Positions 43,422 to 51,829 of a DNA stretch of 64,000 nt are shown in pieces. The first letter of the stretch is position 1. Each line of letters opens with the position of its first letter. The position numbers were made by a program, and so were the translations under genes. Origin of the DNA: Marinobacter zhejiangensis (GTDB taxonomy: Bacteria; Pseudomonadota; Gammaproteobacteria; Pseudomonadales; Oleiphilaceae); assembly GCF_900114775.1 (NCBI RefSeq), contig NZ_FOUE01000001.1, forward strand, positions 434,001 through 498,000, given 5' to 3'. The notes beneath the pieces were generated by a model that worked only from the letters and a program-made list of their open reading frames with translations, searched no databases and was not told the origin of the DNA.

Positions 43422-43673
43422 TCACGCCAAGGTTTTGTGAGTGCCATCGCAGCACGGCGGCGTTGCCGTCTGCTTGCAGCCACAGAACCACACCCACTCT
43501 TCTTTCTCAGCGCGAAACCGCACCGGGCGAAACGTCGTGCCGCGGTGGGAGCCGTCACAGAAAGGCTGACTGGCACTGCGACCACAGGCACACCAAAAGT
43601 AATCTTTACCGGCTTCCACCTTGACGGCGTAAGGCCCAGTTCGTGCAACCCGAGCAGCATCGGTCTGCGTCAT
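43422..43673 (-). CDS. Double-CDGSH iron-sulfur protein
   Basis: An 83-residue protein with two CDGSH motifs, each C-x-C-x8-C-D-G-[ST]-H: CACGRSASQPFCDGSH and CGCKQTATPPCCDGTH. Each should bind a [2Fe-2S] cluster with three Cys and one His. These are MitoNEET-type class 3 proteins of uncertain function (redox or cluster transfer). The ATG at 43673 has GGGAG five bases upstream; an ATG at 43697 is weaker. It is divergent from the arsenate operon. Confidence 0.93.
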   Translation of the reverse strand: MTQTDAARVARTGPYAVKVEAGKDYFWCACGRSASQPFCDGSHRGTTFRPVRFRAEKEEWVWFCGCKQTATPPCCDGTHKTLA

Positions 43674-43792
43674 GGCTCTCTCCCACGCTGAATTCACCTC
43701 AGTATAGTCCGCTGCTCTGGAATCATCGTCTTGCTCTCAGACAAACATGCAACTATCCTTATATTCCTTTTTTGATATATGCAGAGAAAAGC

Positions 43793-44578
43793 ATGCAGGA
43801 TCGTCGTCGAGTCCTTTTTGTCTGTTCCGCCAACAGCGCCCGTTCGCTGATAGCGGAAGCGTGCCTCAAGCAACTGGCCGAGGATCAGTTCGAGGTTGCC
43901 AGCGCCGGTACCAAGCCAACTGAGCCGCACCCACTGGCATTGCAGTGCCTGCAGGAGGAGGGAGTGGACACCAGCGGGCTCAGCAGCCAGCCATTGGCCG
44001 CCGTAGCCGGGCAACCGTGGGACTACGTCATTCTGCTCTGTGACAAGGCCGCCGATGAGTGCCTGAATGTGCCGCTCTCAGGCCAGGTAATCAGCTGGGA
44101 TTTTCCAGACCCGGCCACCACCAATCGCCTTGCCACCTTCGCCATGGTGATGCACCAGATTCTGGAGCGGGTGAAACTGTTTGTTACCGTCCATCAGAAA
44201 GTACCACCGCTGGCACTGCACACATCCCCTGCCAGCCTGTTCAAGCTGCTTGGGGATGAAAACCGGTTGGCGATCGCCCTGTTACTGGTGAGCGAAACCG
44301 AACTGTGCGTGTGCGAATTCACCGACGTACTGGAGCTGTCACAGCCCCGGGTCAGCCGGTTGCTGGCCCAGCTTCGAGACCAAGCCCTGGTGGCTGATGA
44401 ACGCCGCGGTCAATGGGTCTACTACCAGCTGCACCCGGCCTTGCCAGAGTGGATTCGCCAGGTTCTCGACAACACCTACAACGCCCATCAACACCTGATT
44501 GCGCCGATGCTTGATCGGCTGCACAACCTCGCTGACCGCCCGGATCGCCGCTGCGAGACCAAGGAGAACGAAGCATGA
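43793..44578 (+). CDS. arsR: ArsC-ArsR fusion: arsenate reductase-like domain plus arsenic-responsive repressor
   Basis: A 261-residue two-domain protein. Residues 1-135 are a low-molecular-weight phosphatase-type arsenate reductase: nucleophile Cys11 and Arg17 in VCSANSARS, the Cys83-x6-Cys90 pair (CDKAADEC) used by thioredoxin-coupled ArsC enzymes, and Asp106 in DFPDP. Residues 145-240 are an ArsR winged helix with the arsenite-binding pair Cys172 and Cys174 in ELCVCEF, the recognition helix [13 protein letters not shown], and YYQLHPAL. The start ATG at 43793 has a weak AGAGAAA site; no family similarity lies upstream. It is coupled by ATGA to the GAPDH gene. All catalytic residues I looked for are present, so both activities are plausible. 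Confidence 0.9.
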   Translation: MQDRRRVLFVCSANSARSLIAEACLKQLAEDQFEVASAGTKPTEPHPLALQCLQEEGVDTSGLSSQPLAAVAGQPWDYVILLCDKAADECLNVPLSGQVISWDFPDPATTNRLATFAMVMHQILERVKLFVTVHQKVPPLALHTSPASLFKLLGDENRLAIALLLVSETELCVCEFTDVLELSQPRVSRLLAQLRDQALVADERRGQWVYYQLHPALPEWIRQVLDNTYNAHQHLIAPMLDRLHNLADRPDRRCETKENEA

Positions 44579-45585
44579 CTACCCTGAAGATTGGCATTAA
44601 CGGTTTTGGCCGGATGGGCCGCTTGGCTCTTCGTGCCGCGTTTGACTGGCCGGACGTGGAATTCGTCGCCATCAACGACCCCGGCGCCGATGCAACGGTG
44701 CTCGCCCACCTGCTCAACTTCGACAGCGTGCACGGCCACTGGCACCACGCCGCCCGGGCCGAAGACGATGCCCTGGTGATCGGTGACCAGCGCATCCGGG
44801 TGACCGCCAATCGCACCATTACCGAGACCGACTGGTCCCATTGCGATGTGGTTATTGAGGCCAGCGGCAAGATGCGCAAGGTCGAGCTGTTGAACGGCTA
44901 TCTCGACCAGGGCGTTCAGCGGGTGGTGGTGACCGCGCCGGTCAAAGAGGCCGGTGCCAAAAACATTGTCATGGGCGTCAACGACCACGAGTTCGACCCA
45001 GCAGTTCACCGGATTGTCACCGCGGCATCCTGTACCACCAACTGCCTGGCGCCAGTGGTCAAGGTGATCCATGAAAAACTGGGCATCAAACACGGTTCCA
45101 TAACCACCATCCATAGCCTCACCAACACCCAGACCATTATCGATGCCCCCCACAAGGATCTTCGTCGTGCCCGCGCCTGCGGCAGCTCGCTGATCCCCAC
45201 CAGTACCGGATCGGCCACCGCTATCATCGAGATTTTCCCGGAACTGAAGGGACGCCTCGATGGCCACGCCGTGCGGGTGCCCCTGACCAATGCCTCGCTA
45301 ACTGACTGCGTATTTGAAGTGGAAACGCCCACCGACGCAGACACCGTCAACCGCCTGCTGAAGTCCGCCGCGGAGGATGAACTCAACGGCATCCTTGGCT
45401 ACGAGGAAAGGCCACTGGTGTCCATTGACTATAAGACCGACCCCCGCTCGGTGATCATCGATGCCCCTTCGACCCTGGTGGTGAACGGTACCCAGGTGAA
45501 GCTCTACGCCTGGTACGACAACGAATGGGGCTATGCCAACCGCACTGTGGAACTGGTCCGCAAGGTGGGAGCCGCCGGCGAATGA
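44575..45585 (+). CDS. ArsJ-associated glyceraldehyde-3-phosphate dehydrogenase
   Basis: A 336-residue GAPDH: NAD site [15 protein letters not shown], catalytic cysteine in [11 protein letters not shown], histidine in IHSLTNTQ, and the C-terminal [16 protein letters not shown]. In ars operons with arsJ, this enzyme adds arsenate to glyceraldehyde-3-phosphate to give 1-arseno-3-phosphoglycerate, the substrate exported by ArsJ. It overlaps the upstream fusion gene (ATGA) and the downstream arsJ gene (ATGA), so the three are surely one operon. Confidence 0.93.
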   Translation: MTTLKIGINGFGRMGRLALRAAFDWPDVEFVAINDPGADATVLAHLLNFDSVHGHWHHAARAEDDALVIGDQRIRVTANRTITETDWSHCDVVIEASGKMRKVELLNGYLDQGVQRVVVTAPVKEAGAKNIVMGVNDHEFDPAVHRIVTAASCTTNCLAPVVKVIHEKLGIKHGSITTIHSLTNTQTIIDAPHKDLRRARACGSSLIPTSTGSATAIIEIFPELKGRLDGHAVRVPLTNASLTDCVFEVETPTDADTVNRLLKSAAEDELNGILGYEERPLVSIDYKTDPRSVIIDAPSTLVVNGTQVKLYAWYDNEWGYANRTVELVRKVGAAGE

Positions 45586-46787
45586 GCCCTGATGTCCGCC
45601 AGTACCTGATCATTACCGGCAACTACTGGGCCTTTACCCTCACCGATGGCGCCTTGCGCATGCTGGTGGTGCTGCACTTTCACCAACTCGGGTACTCCCC
45701 GCTGGCCATCGCGCTGCTGTTTGTGTTCTACGAGTTCTTCGGGGTGGTGACCAACCTGGTGGGGGGCTACCTCGGCGCTCGCCTTGGCCTCAACCGGACC
45801 ATGAATCTGGGACTTTTCCTGCAGATTGTAGCGCTGGCGATGCTCGCGGTGCCCGCCGCCGCACTGGCCGTGCCCTGGGTGATGGCGGCCCAGGCGCTGT
45901 CCGGCATTGCCAAGGACCTCAACAAGATGTCGGCCAAAAGCGGCATCAAGCTGCTGGTGCCGGGGGCGCAACAGGGCCGTCTTTACCAGTGGGTCGCCCT
46001 GCTGACCGGCTCCAAGAACACCCTCAAAGGGGTGGGGTTCTTCCTCGGTGGCGCCTTGCTGATGCTGGCCGGCTTCCAGGGTGCGGTCATCGTCATGGGG
46101 GGTGCCCTGCTGCTGGTGTGGCTGGCGAGCCTGATGCTGCTCAGGGCGGAGTTGGGCAAGAGCAAGGCCAAACCGAAGTTCACCGACATCTTGTCCAAGA
46201 GCCGGGCGATCAACGTGCTGTCCGCCGCCCGCCTGTTCCTGTTTGGTGCCCGCGACGTCTGGTTCGTCGTCGCCCTGCCGGTTTACCTGCACACCGTATT
46301 TGGCTGGGATTTCTGGACCGTGGGCGGCTTCATGGCCTGCTGGATCATCGGTTATGGGCTGGTTCAGGCCCTCGCCCCCAGGCTCACCGGTCGCCATCGC
46401 GGAGCCCCCCCTGGTGCTGGGGCCGCAACGACTTGGGCCCTGATCCTGGCCGCCATTCCGGGGGCCATCGCGCTGGGCCTGGCGGCAGGACTCAGCCCAC
46501 AGCTTGTGGTGATCACCGGCTTGTTGCTGTTCGGGGTACTGTTTGCGATCAACTCGTCCCTGCACAGTTACCTGATCGTGAGTTATGCCCGGGAAGACGG
46601 CGTGTCACTGGATGTCGGCTTCTATTACATGTCCAACGCCGCCGGTCGATTGCTCGGCACGGTGCTGTCCGGCTGGGTATACCAGCTCTATGGTCTGGAA
46701 GCCTGTTTATGGATTTCCGCCGCACTGGTGGCCCTGGCGGCGCTGTTTGCAGGTATGCTGCCCAGGCAGGATGCGGTGCACGCCTGA
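45582..46787 (+). CDS. arsJ: ArsJ organoarsenical efflux permease (MFS)
   Basis: A 401-residue major-facilitator protein with about 12 helices. It begins [20 protein letters not shown], and residues further on read [21 protein letters not shown], both characteristic of the ArsJ family as I know it. ArsJ exports 1-arseno-3-phosphoglycerate, which breaks down outside to arsenate. The start overlaps the GAPDH stop by four bases. No arsB or acr3 arsenite pump is present nearby. Confidence 0.92.
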   Translation: MSPDVRQYLIITGNYWAFTLTDGALRMLVVLHFHQLGYSPLAIALLFVFYEFFGVVTNLVGGYLGARLGLNRTMNLGLFLQIVALAMLAVPAAALAVPWVMAAQALSGIAKDLNKMSAKSGIKLLVPGAQQGRLYQWVALLTGSKNTLKGVGFFLGGALLMLAGFQGAVIVMGGALLLVWLASLMLLRAELGKSKAKPKFTDILSKSRAINVLSAARLFLFGARDVWFVVALPVYLHTVFGWDFWTVGGFMACWIIGYGLVQALAPRLTGRHRGAPPGAGAATTWALILAAIPGAIALGLAAGLSPQLVVITGLLLFGVLFAINSSLHSYLIVSYAREDGVSLDVGFYYMSNAAGRLLGTVLSGWVYQLYGLEACLWISAALVALAALFAGMLPRQDAVHA

Positions 46788-46798
46788 CCGGGCCAGCC

Positions 46799-47893
46799 TC
46801 AGTGCTTGCCTGACAACGGACGCACCACATCCTTCAGGCGCCCGCTTTCAACCAGCTCGAGGAACTCGTCCCCCAATCGCTGGCTTTCCGCGACCGCTGC
46901 CCGCCAGGCTTTCTCGCGACCGGCATCATCGCCCATGTATCGCTCAAAATCCTTCCGGTCCGGCAGCTTGCCATCCGGCAAGGACGCCAGGTATTCCTTC
47001 GAGGGCGCCACCAGCAGAACGTCCTGCAGACGGGTGGCATCGCCCCGGCGCCAGGGTAACGACTTGTCGAACCAGCCCGGAATCACTTTGTCGGTGAAGT
47101 GGGGGTACAACACCACCCCGGGCTGTTCATAGGGCAGGTCCAGGTGGTAATCCAACAGTCCACCGTCACGGTAAACCCCTTCCGGAGCGCCTGGGATATT
47201 ACTGACGCCAGACATCACCATGGGAATGGACGCCGAGGCCAGCAACGCCGGAATCAGGTTATCACGGGTCAGTTCAACCTGGTGGCTGGGAAAATCCACC
47301 AATTTGGCCACGGGCGTGGGCAGGCGGTGGTCATGGATAATGCCACGCTCCATAAACCGCCCCAGATGCCGGCGACTCACCATGTTGGCGCTGATCGCAC
47401 TCATCAGCCCCAGCACAAGACGCCCACGGGTATCGTGCTCCAACAACCCGCGACTGCGCACTACCACGATATTGAGCCGGTAATGGGGGTGATTCAGCAG
47501 GTAGTCCTCACGGCCTTCCAGCAACGTCTCCAGAAACTCCACGCTCTTGCGGGTGATATCCGCAATGCTGCTACCCTTGGGGAAACGCTGGCTGGTATAC
47601 AGCTCCGCCAACCGCGCCAGCTGGGCCCGAGGATCGTCACTGGAGGCAATGGCGGCAAAACGCCAGCTGCCAATTGAGGCACCGATCAACGCCCGCTCCT
47701 GGGGCACCCGCAGTAGCCAGTCGCCAAAGATGGCCTGGTCCAGCCCGGTCAACCCCAGGGCCTTGGGGCCACCAGCCGCACCGGGGATCACATGAACATC
47801 GCCGGGGTCCAGGTCTTTTTGGCGCAGACGCTGAATGGCACGACGGCCAGCCAGCACGGTCAACGCCGGGGGGCGCGTATGTATCGCTGTCAT
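46799..47893 (-). CDS. Patatin-like phospholipase
   Basis: A 364-residue patatin-fold hydrolase: nucleophile serine in the G-x-S-x-G elbow IGASIGSW, oxyanion glycines in GAAGGPKALG, and the catalytic Asp in VYRDGGLLDYH. A distinctive feature is the long insertion before the Asp loop. It probably acts on acyl esters of lipids. The ATG at 47893 has a perfect AAGGAGGT site; 12 codons further upstream are rejected. It is convergent with arsJ, only 11 bases apart. Confidence 0.88.
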   Translation of the reverse strand: MTAIHTRPPALTVLAGRRAIQRLRQKDLDPGDVHVIPGAAGGPKALGLTGLDQAIFGDWLLRVPQERALIGASIGSWRFAAIASSDDPRAQLARLAELYTSQRFPKGSSIADITRKSVEFLETLLEGREDYLLNHPHYRLNIVVVRSRGLLEHDTRGRLVLGLMSAISANMVSRRHLGRFMERGIIHDHRLPTPVAKLVDFPSHQVELTRDNLIPALLASASIPMVMSGVSNIPGAPEGVYRDGGLLDYHLDLPYEQPGVVLYPHFTDKVIPGWFDKSLPWRRGDATRLQDVLLVAPSKEYLASLPDGKLPDRKDFERYMGDDAGREKAWRAAVAESQRLGDEFLELVESGRLKDVVRPLSGKH

Positions 47894-48093
47894 TCTACCT
47901 CCTTCGAGACAAGCCGGGAGTGTAACCAACCGGTCATATCACCGCTACCACCCTTCCGTACTGGAACAGAGTAACCACCAACCGATTTCGGGGAAGTCCG
48001 AGCCGTTTCTCACGTTGTTGTTTTCAGCCGTGCTAGACTCAGTTGAATTCTTTTCACGATGATCAGTAACCCAAGGACTGGCAGGAACTTATC

Positions 48094-49155
48094 GTGGTAC
48101 GCTCACCTCTATCGCTGACATCCAAAGCCATGGCAACCAACCCCAGCCTGGTGGTCCTTGGGTTCCGCCGCCAGATTGTCTACCACCTGCACTTCTGGGC
48201 GCTTGTCGCGGTACTGCCCCTGGTGATGGTGCAGTGGGAACAGGGACACTTGCTGCTGTCGGCCCTGTTAGCCCTGTTCTGTGTCAATGCCGTACTCGTC
48301 ATCGTATGCCTGCGCTGGTGGAAATTCTATTTTCTTCAGGGCTGGCCATTTGTCTTACTGGCGATCCTGTCATCGACGTACTCCACCGTCATCAATGGCC
48401 ATGCAGGGCTGTATTGGGCATACCCGGCCGCCGCCGCAGTGTTCTTTTTACTGCCACTGCGATCTGCCATAGCCTGCAATGCCCTGTTTGTCGTCACCAT
48501 GTCGGTCGTTTCCTTCCAGCGCTTCCCCGAAGCCGACTTCTGGCGGATCACTTTCTCTCTGGGGCTAACCTGCATCTTCGCGCTTATCTTTGCCTGGCTG
48601 GTTGGACGCCTCAAGGAAGAACTCGTCCAGATTGCAACCACCGATCCACTGACCGGCTGCCTCAACCGCTCCCAGCTGGCCGACATGCTCAACAGCCAGA
48701 TCCAGATGCGCGAACGCTACGAGCGGGTATCCAGCATTGTGCTTCTGGATCTCGATTACTTCAAAGACATCAATGATCGCTGGGGACACGTCACCGGCGA
48801 CCGTGTATTGAAGGAAATCTCGGCGCGAATGAAAGCCCGCTTGCGGGAAAGTGACAAAATGTTCCGCATTGGCGGTGAAGAGTTCATGCTGGTGCTGCCG
48901 GAGACCCGCCAGCGGGAGGCCGAACAGCTCACCCAGCAGTTGCTGATCAACATCGCCTCGTCCCCCCTTATCGACAACATCATGGCGACGGCCAGCGCCG
49001 GCGTCACTGAAGTGAAAAAAGGCGATACCTGGTCCACCTGGCTGAACCGGGCTGACCAGGCGCTCTACCAGGCCAAGCACCGTGGGCGGAACTGTTTGGT
49101 CGGTGGTCAGGAGCCGATTCAGGCGTCAGCCACCATAGTGTCTCCCGCCTCCTGA
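48094..49155 (+). CDS. Membrane diguanylate cyclase (GGDEF)
   Basis: A 353-residue protein with about six hydrophobic helices in residues 20-175 and a C-terminal GGDEF domain with active-site GGEEF (FRIGGEEFML) and a RESD inhibitory-site motif five residues before it. It should make cyclic-di-GMP and be feedback inhibited. The start is taken as GTG at 48094 with AGGAA upstream; an ATG 12 codons later (48130) is an equal candidate. It is monocistronic, and convergent with the next gene. Confidence 0.9.
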   Translation: MVRSPLSLTSKAMATNPSLVVLGFRRQIVYHLHFWALVAVLPLVMVQWEQGHLLLSALLALFCVNAVLVIVCLRWWKFYFLQGWPFVLLAILSSTYSTVINGHAGLYWAYPAAAAVFFLLPLRSAIACNALFVVTMSVVSFQRFPEADFWRITFSLGLTCIFALIFAWLVGRLKEELVQIATTDPLTGCLNRSQLADMLNSQIQMRERYERVSSIVLLDLDYFKDINDRWGHVTGDRVLKEISARMKARLRESDKMFRIGGEEFMLVLPETRQREAEQLTQQLLINIASSPLIDNIMATASAGVTEVKKGDTWSTWLNRADQALYQAKHRGRNCLVGGQEPIQASATIVSPAS

Positions 49156-49162
49156 CTGAACC

Positions 49163-50077
49163 TCAGGACGGATGCCGGAACGCCTGATAGGCTTCGAACA
49201 CCAACTCAGGTGCTTCGTAATGCGGGTAGTGACCCACCCGCGGCAGGCAACAGGTGTCTGGGGCATCGCTCAGTTCGTGATATCGGCGGGCCATGGCAAC
49301 CCCGGAAATCGGGTCCGTCCGGCCAAAAATCACCCGCACGGGCATATCGGCCTTGAGCAGTGCGGAAACCCAGCGGTTCCGGTGGCAACGGCGCTCTTCC
49401 ATGAAACGGATCAGGCGGTGAAGGATGCCTCGCCCGTTGTTGTAGGTCAGCAGGTACCAGAAATCGTCCAGCTCTGCCTGGGATGGCCAGTGACGGCCAC
49501 CAAACAAGCGGCGGAACTGAACATCGAACATGCGCCGGGACAGCCCCCGGCTTACCAGCCCCCCCATCGGGCCGCTCAGTAGCTTCTGGATCAACAACGG
49601 GCGATGCACTTCAGGGAAAAGCGCGCCGTTGAGAAAACAGACGCTGGCGATGGTAAAACCGAGACGCCCTTCCTGGGCACGGGCCATCAACTCCTGGGCA
49701 ACGCTGCAACCATAATCGTGCACCAGCAGGTGAACCTGTTTTAGCCCCAGTTCTTCGAGCCAGCCCTGATGCAGGTCCGCCTGGTCGTCAATGGAGTACC
49801 GACGCTGGGCGGGTTTGTCGGAGAAGCCAAACCCCAGCATATCCAACGCCAGGACCCGGTAATGAGGAGTCAGGTAGGGCCACAGCCGGCTCCAGTCCCA
49901 ACTGGCAGTCGGGTAGCCATGGATCAACACCAGCGTTTCTCCCTCACCCTCCATGCGGCTGAAAATGGCATGGCCGTCGTAGTTGAACCATTTGCCTTGC
50001 TGTTGCCAGGCATCCAGGGTCAAACCCTCCGACGATACTGGCTGGCCATCCACAGCAACGGGAATCTCCTGCTCCAT
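49163..50077 (-). CDS. Alpha/beta hydrolase with aspartate nucleophile (dehalogenase/epoxide hydrolase type)
   Basis: A 304-residue alpha/beta hydrolase: oxyanion region IHGYPTASWDW, nucleophile elbow LVHDYGCSVAQEL with Asp as nucleophile, acid in GRTDPISG and base in VGHYPHYEAP. The Asp nucleophile places it with haloalkane dehalogenases, epoxide hydrolases and MEST-like proteins, not esterases. The substrate is unknown. GGGAG lies six bases before the ATG. Confidence 0.85.
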   Translation of the reverse strand: MEQEIPVAVDGQPVSSEGLTLDAWQQQGKWFNYDGHAIFSRMEGEGETLVLIHGYPTASWDWSRLWPYLTPHYRVLALDMLGFGFSDKPAQRRYSIDDQADLHQGWLEELGLKQVHLLVHDYGCSVAQELMARAQEGRLGFTIASVCFLNGALFPEVHRPLLIQKLLSGPMGGLVSRGLSRRMFDVQFRRLFGGRHWPSQAELDDFWYLLTYNNGRGILHRLIRFMEERRCHRNRWVSALLKADMPVRVIFGRTDPISGVAMARRYHELSDAPDTCCLPRVGHYPHYEAPELVFEAYQAFRHPS

Positions 50078-50290
50078 CAGTCTCCCTCAGATAAAAATGT
50101 AAACCGCAACTTTAGTTCAAAGTTACCACCACCGTCATCCACCCAGTCGGCAAATTCCCAATCCGGCCCAGTATGCCCCCTTGCGTTCGAGGTGCGTCCT
50201 GGCGCGCTTTATCATAAGCTGTAGGGCTCGACGGTTACTGAGCCAGTTTCAGGCCGCTTCAAAAATAACGACACAAACGGGCACCACGCC

Positions 50291-50857
50291 ATGGCTGATA
50301 AGCTGAACGCCATTGCCGGACACTACCGGCAGATCATTCAACACTTGGGTGAAGACGCCGAGCGGGAGGGGCTGCTGGACACCCCGACCAGAGCCGGAAA
50401 AGCCATGCAGTTTCTTACCAAGGGCTACCAGGAATCGCTGGAGCAGCTGGTGAATGGCGCAGTCTTTGAATCGTCCATGGATGAGATGGTGGTGATTCAG
50501 GACATCGAACTCTACAGCCTGTGTGAACATCACCTGTTGCCGTTCATCGGCAAATGCCACATCGCCTACATGCCTCAGGGCAAGGTGCTCGGGCTGTCAA
50601 AGTTTGCCCGCATCGTCGATATGTACGCCCGGCGCCTGCAAATCCAGGAGAACCTGACGCGGGAAATCGCCGAAGCCATTGAGCGCGTCACCAACGCCCG
50701 TGGGGTGGCCGTGGTCGTCGAAGCCCAGCACATGTGCATGATGATGCGCGGGGTGGAAAAGCAGAACTCGCTGATGAAGACCTCGATGATGCTGGGTTCC
50801 TTCCGCACGTCCCAGGCGACCCGGACCGAATTCCTTACCCTGATTCAGAAACGTTAA
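50291..50857 (+). CDS. folE: GTP cyclohydrolase I
   Basis: A 188-residue enzyme with the zinc and active-site motifs [20 protein letters not shown] (in part CEHHLLPF), [22 protein letters not shown] (in part [10 protein letters not shown]), and [17 protein letters not shown]. It opens the GTP imidazole ring to make dihydroneopterin triphosphate, the first step of folate or biopterin synthesis. It is followed by folX with a 14-base gap. Confidence 0.96.
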   Translation: MADKLNAIAGHYRQIIQHLGEDAEREGLLDTPTRAGKAMQFLTKGYQESLEQLVNGAVFESSMDEMVVIQDIELYSLCEHHLLPFIGKCHIAYMPQGKVLGLSKFARIVDMYARRLQIQENLTREIAEAIERVTNARGVAVVVEAQHMCMMMRGVEKQNSLMKTSMMLGSFRTSQATRTEFLTLIQKR

Positions 50858-50871
50858 TTCCAGGAGACACC

Positions 50872-51252
50872 ATGCCCGCTTCCGACGTCAGTCATCTGGC
50901 AACGGTACGTATCAAGGACCTGATCCTGCGCACCTACATCGGCATCAAAGACGAAGAGATCAATAATCAGCAGGACGTTCGGATCAATGTCTGCCTGACC
51001 TACGATGCCTCTGACGCCATCCGCAACAACGAAATCGAGTCGGCGCTGAACTATCGCACCATCACCAAACAGATCATTCATCACGTGGACGGCAATCGCT
51101 TTGCGCTGCTGGAGCGCATGACTCACGAAGTGCTCTCCATCGTGATGGACCATTCAGCGGTACGTTGGGCGCGGGTCGAAATCGACAAGCCCCACGCCCT
51201 GCGTTATGCCGAATCCGTGTCGGTATCACTGGAAGCCCGGAGGGAAGTCTGA
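50872..51252 (+). CDS. folX: Dihydroneopterin triphosphate 2'-epimerase
   Basis: A 126-residue T-fold protein of the FolB/FolX family: RIKDLILRTYIGIKDEE, INVCLTYD, ALNYRTITKQII, LLERMTHEVL and a C-terminal DKPHALRYAESVSV. The last motif and the pairing with folE are typical of FolX. It converts dihydroneopterin triphosphate to the monapterin form. CAGGAGACACC precedes the ATG; a longer frame is rejected. Confidence 0.9.
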   Translation: MPASDVSHLATVRIKDLILRTYIGIKDEEINNQQDVRINVCLTYDASDAIRNNEIESALNYRTITKQIIHHVDGNRFALLERMTHEVLSIVMDHSAVRWARVEIDKPHALRYAESVSVSLEARREV

Positions 51253-51254
51253 CG

Positions 51255-51725
51255 ATGCCCAGCAACAATCCAGAGCAGATCCGCAACCTGCTCACCACAA
51301 TCAACACCATTGCCCTGGTGGGCGCCAGTGACAAACCGTCCCGCCCCAGCCATGAAGTGATGGCGTTTCTGCAGGGGCATGGGTACCGGGTCATACCGGT
51401 CAATCCCAGACTGGCAGGCCAGCTCCTGTTGGGGGAAACCGTTTATCCGGACCTGGCGTCCGTTCCCGTTTCCATCGACATGGTGGACCTGTTTCTCGCC
51501 CCACAGTTGACCGACCCGGTTATCGACGACGCCATTCGCCTGGGGATCGGCGCCGTCTGGTTACAGATTGGCGTCATCAATGAGGCCGGGGCAGCACGAG
51601 CCGAGGCCCATGGAACAACCGTGGTGATGGACCGTTGCCCGAAACAGGAGATCCCCCGCCTGGGCATTCCGCCACGCCCGGGCGCGAGCACAAGCAATGA
51701 CAAAACTGCCGAAGAGATCCGCTAA
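51255..51725 (+). CDS. CoA-binding domain protein (YccU-like)
   Basis: A 156-residue single-domain protein with a Rossmann-type CoA-binding fold: TIALVGASDKPSRPSHEV, GYRVIPVNPRLAG, VDLFLAPQL and GVINEAGAARAEAHG, with the late cysteine in MDRCPKQE. The fold is that of succinyl-CoA synthetase alpha N-terminal domains; function unknown. It follows folX by two bases and has GGAGGG nine bases upstream. Confidence 0.88.
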   Translation: MPSNNPEQIRNLLTTINTIALVGASDKPSRPSHEVMAFLQGHGYRVIPVNPRLAGQLLLGETVYPDLASVPVSIDMVDLFLAPQLTDPVIDDAIRLGIGAVWLQIGVINEAGAARAEAHGTTVVMDRCPKQEIPRLGIPPRPGASTSNDKTAEEIR

Positions 51726-51829
51726 AGAGGACGATTTATGTCAGTAGGTCATTGATAAGAACAGGAATAATAAGGATACTCAACAGCACCTGGTTCTAAC
51801 GATATTACCAGCCGCAATTGGCAATCTAC

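Noticed and set aside
43735..43792. AT-rich ArsR-operator-like sequence upstream of the fusion gene
   Set aside because: The two half sites (ATATTCC and GATATAT) match poorly and no clear -35/-10 pair is seen; recorded only as a likely promoter region.
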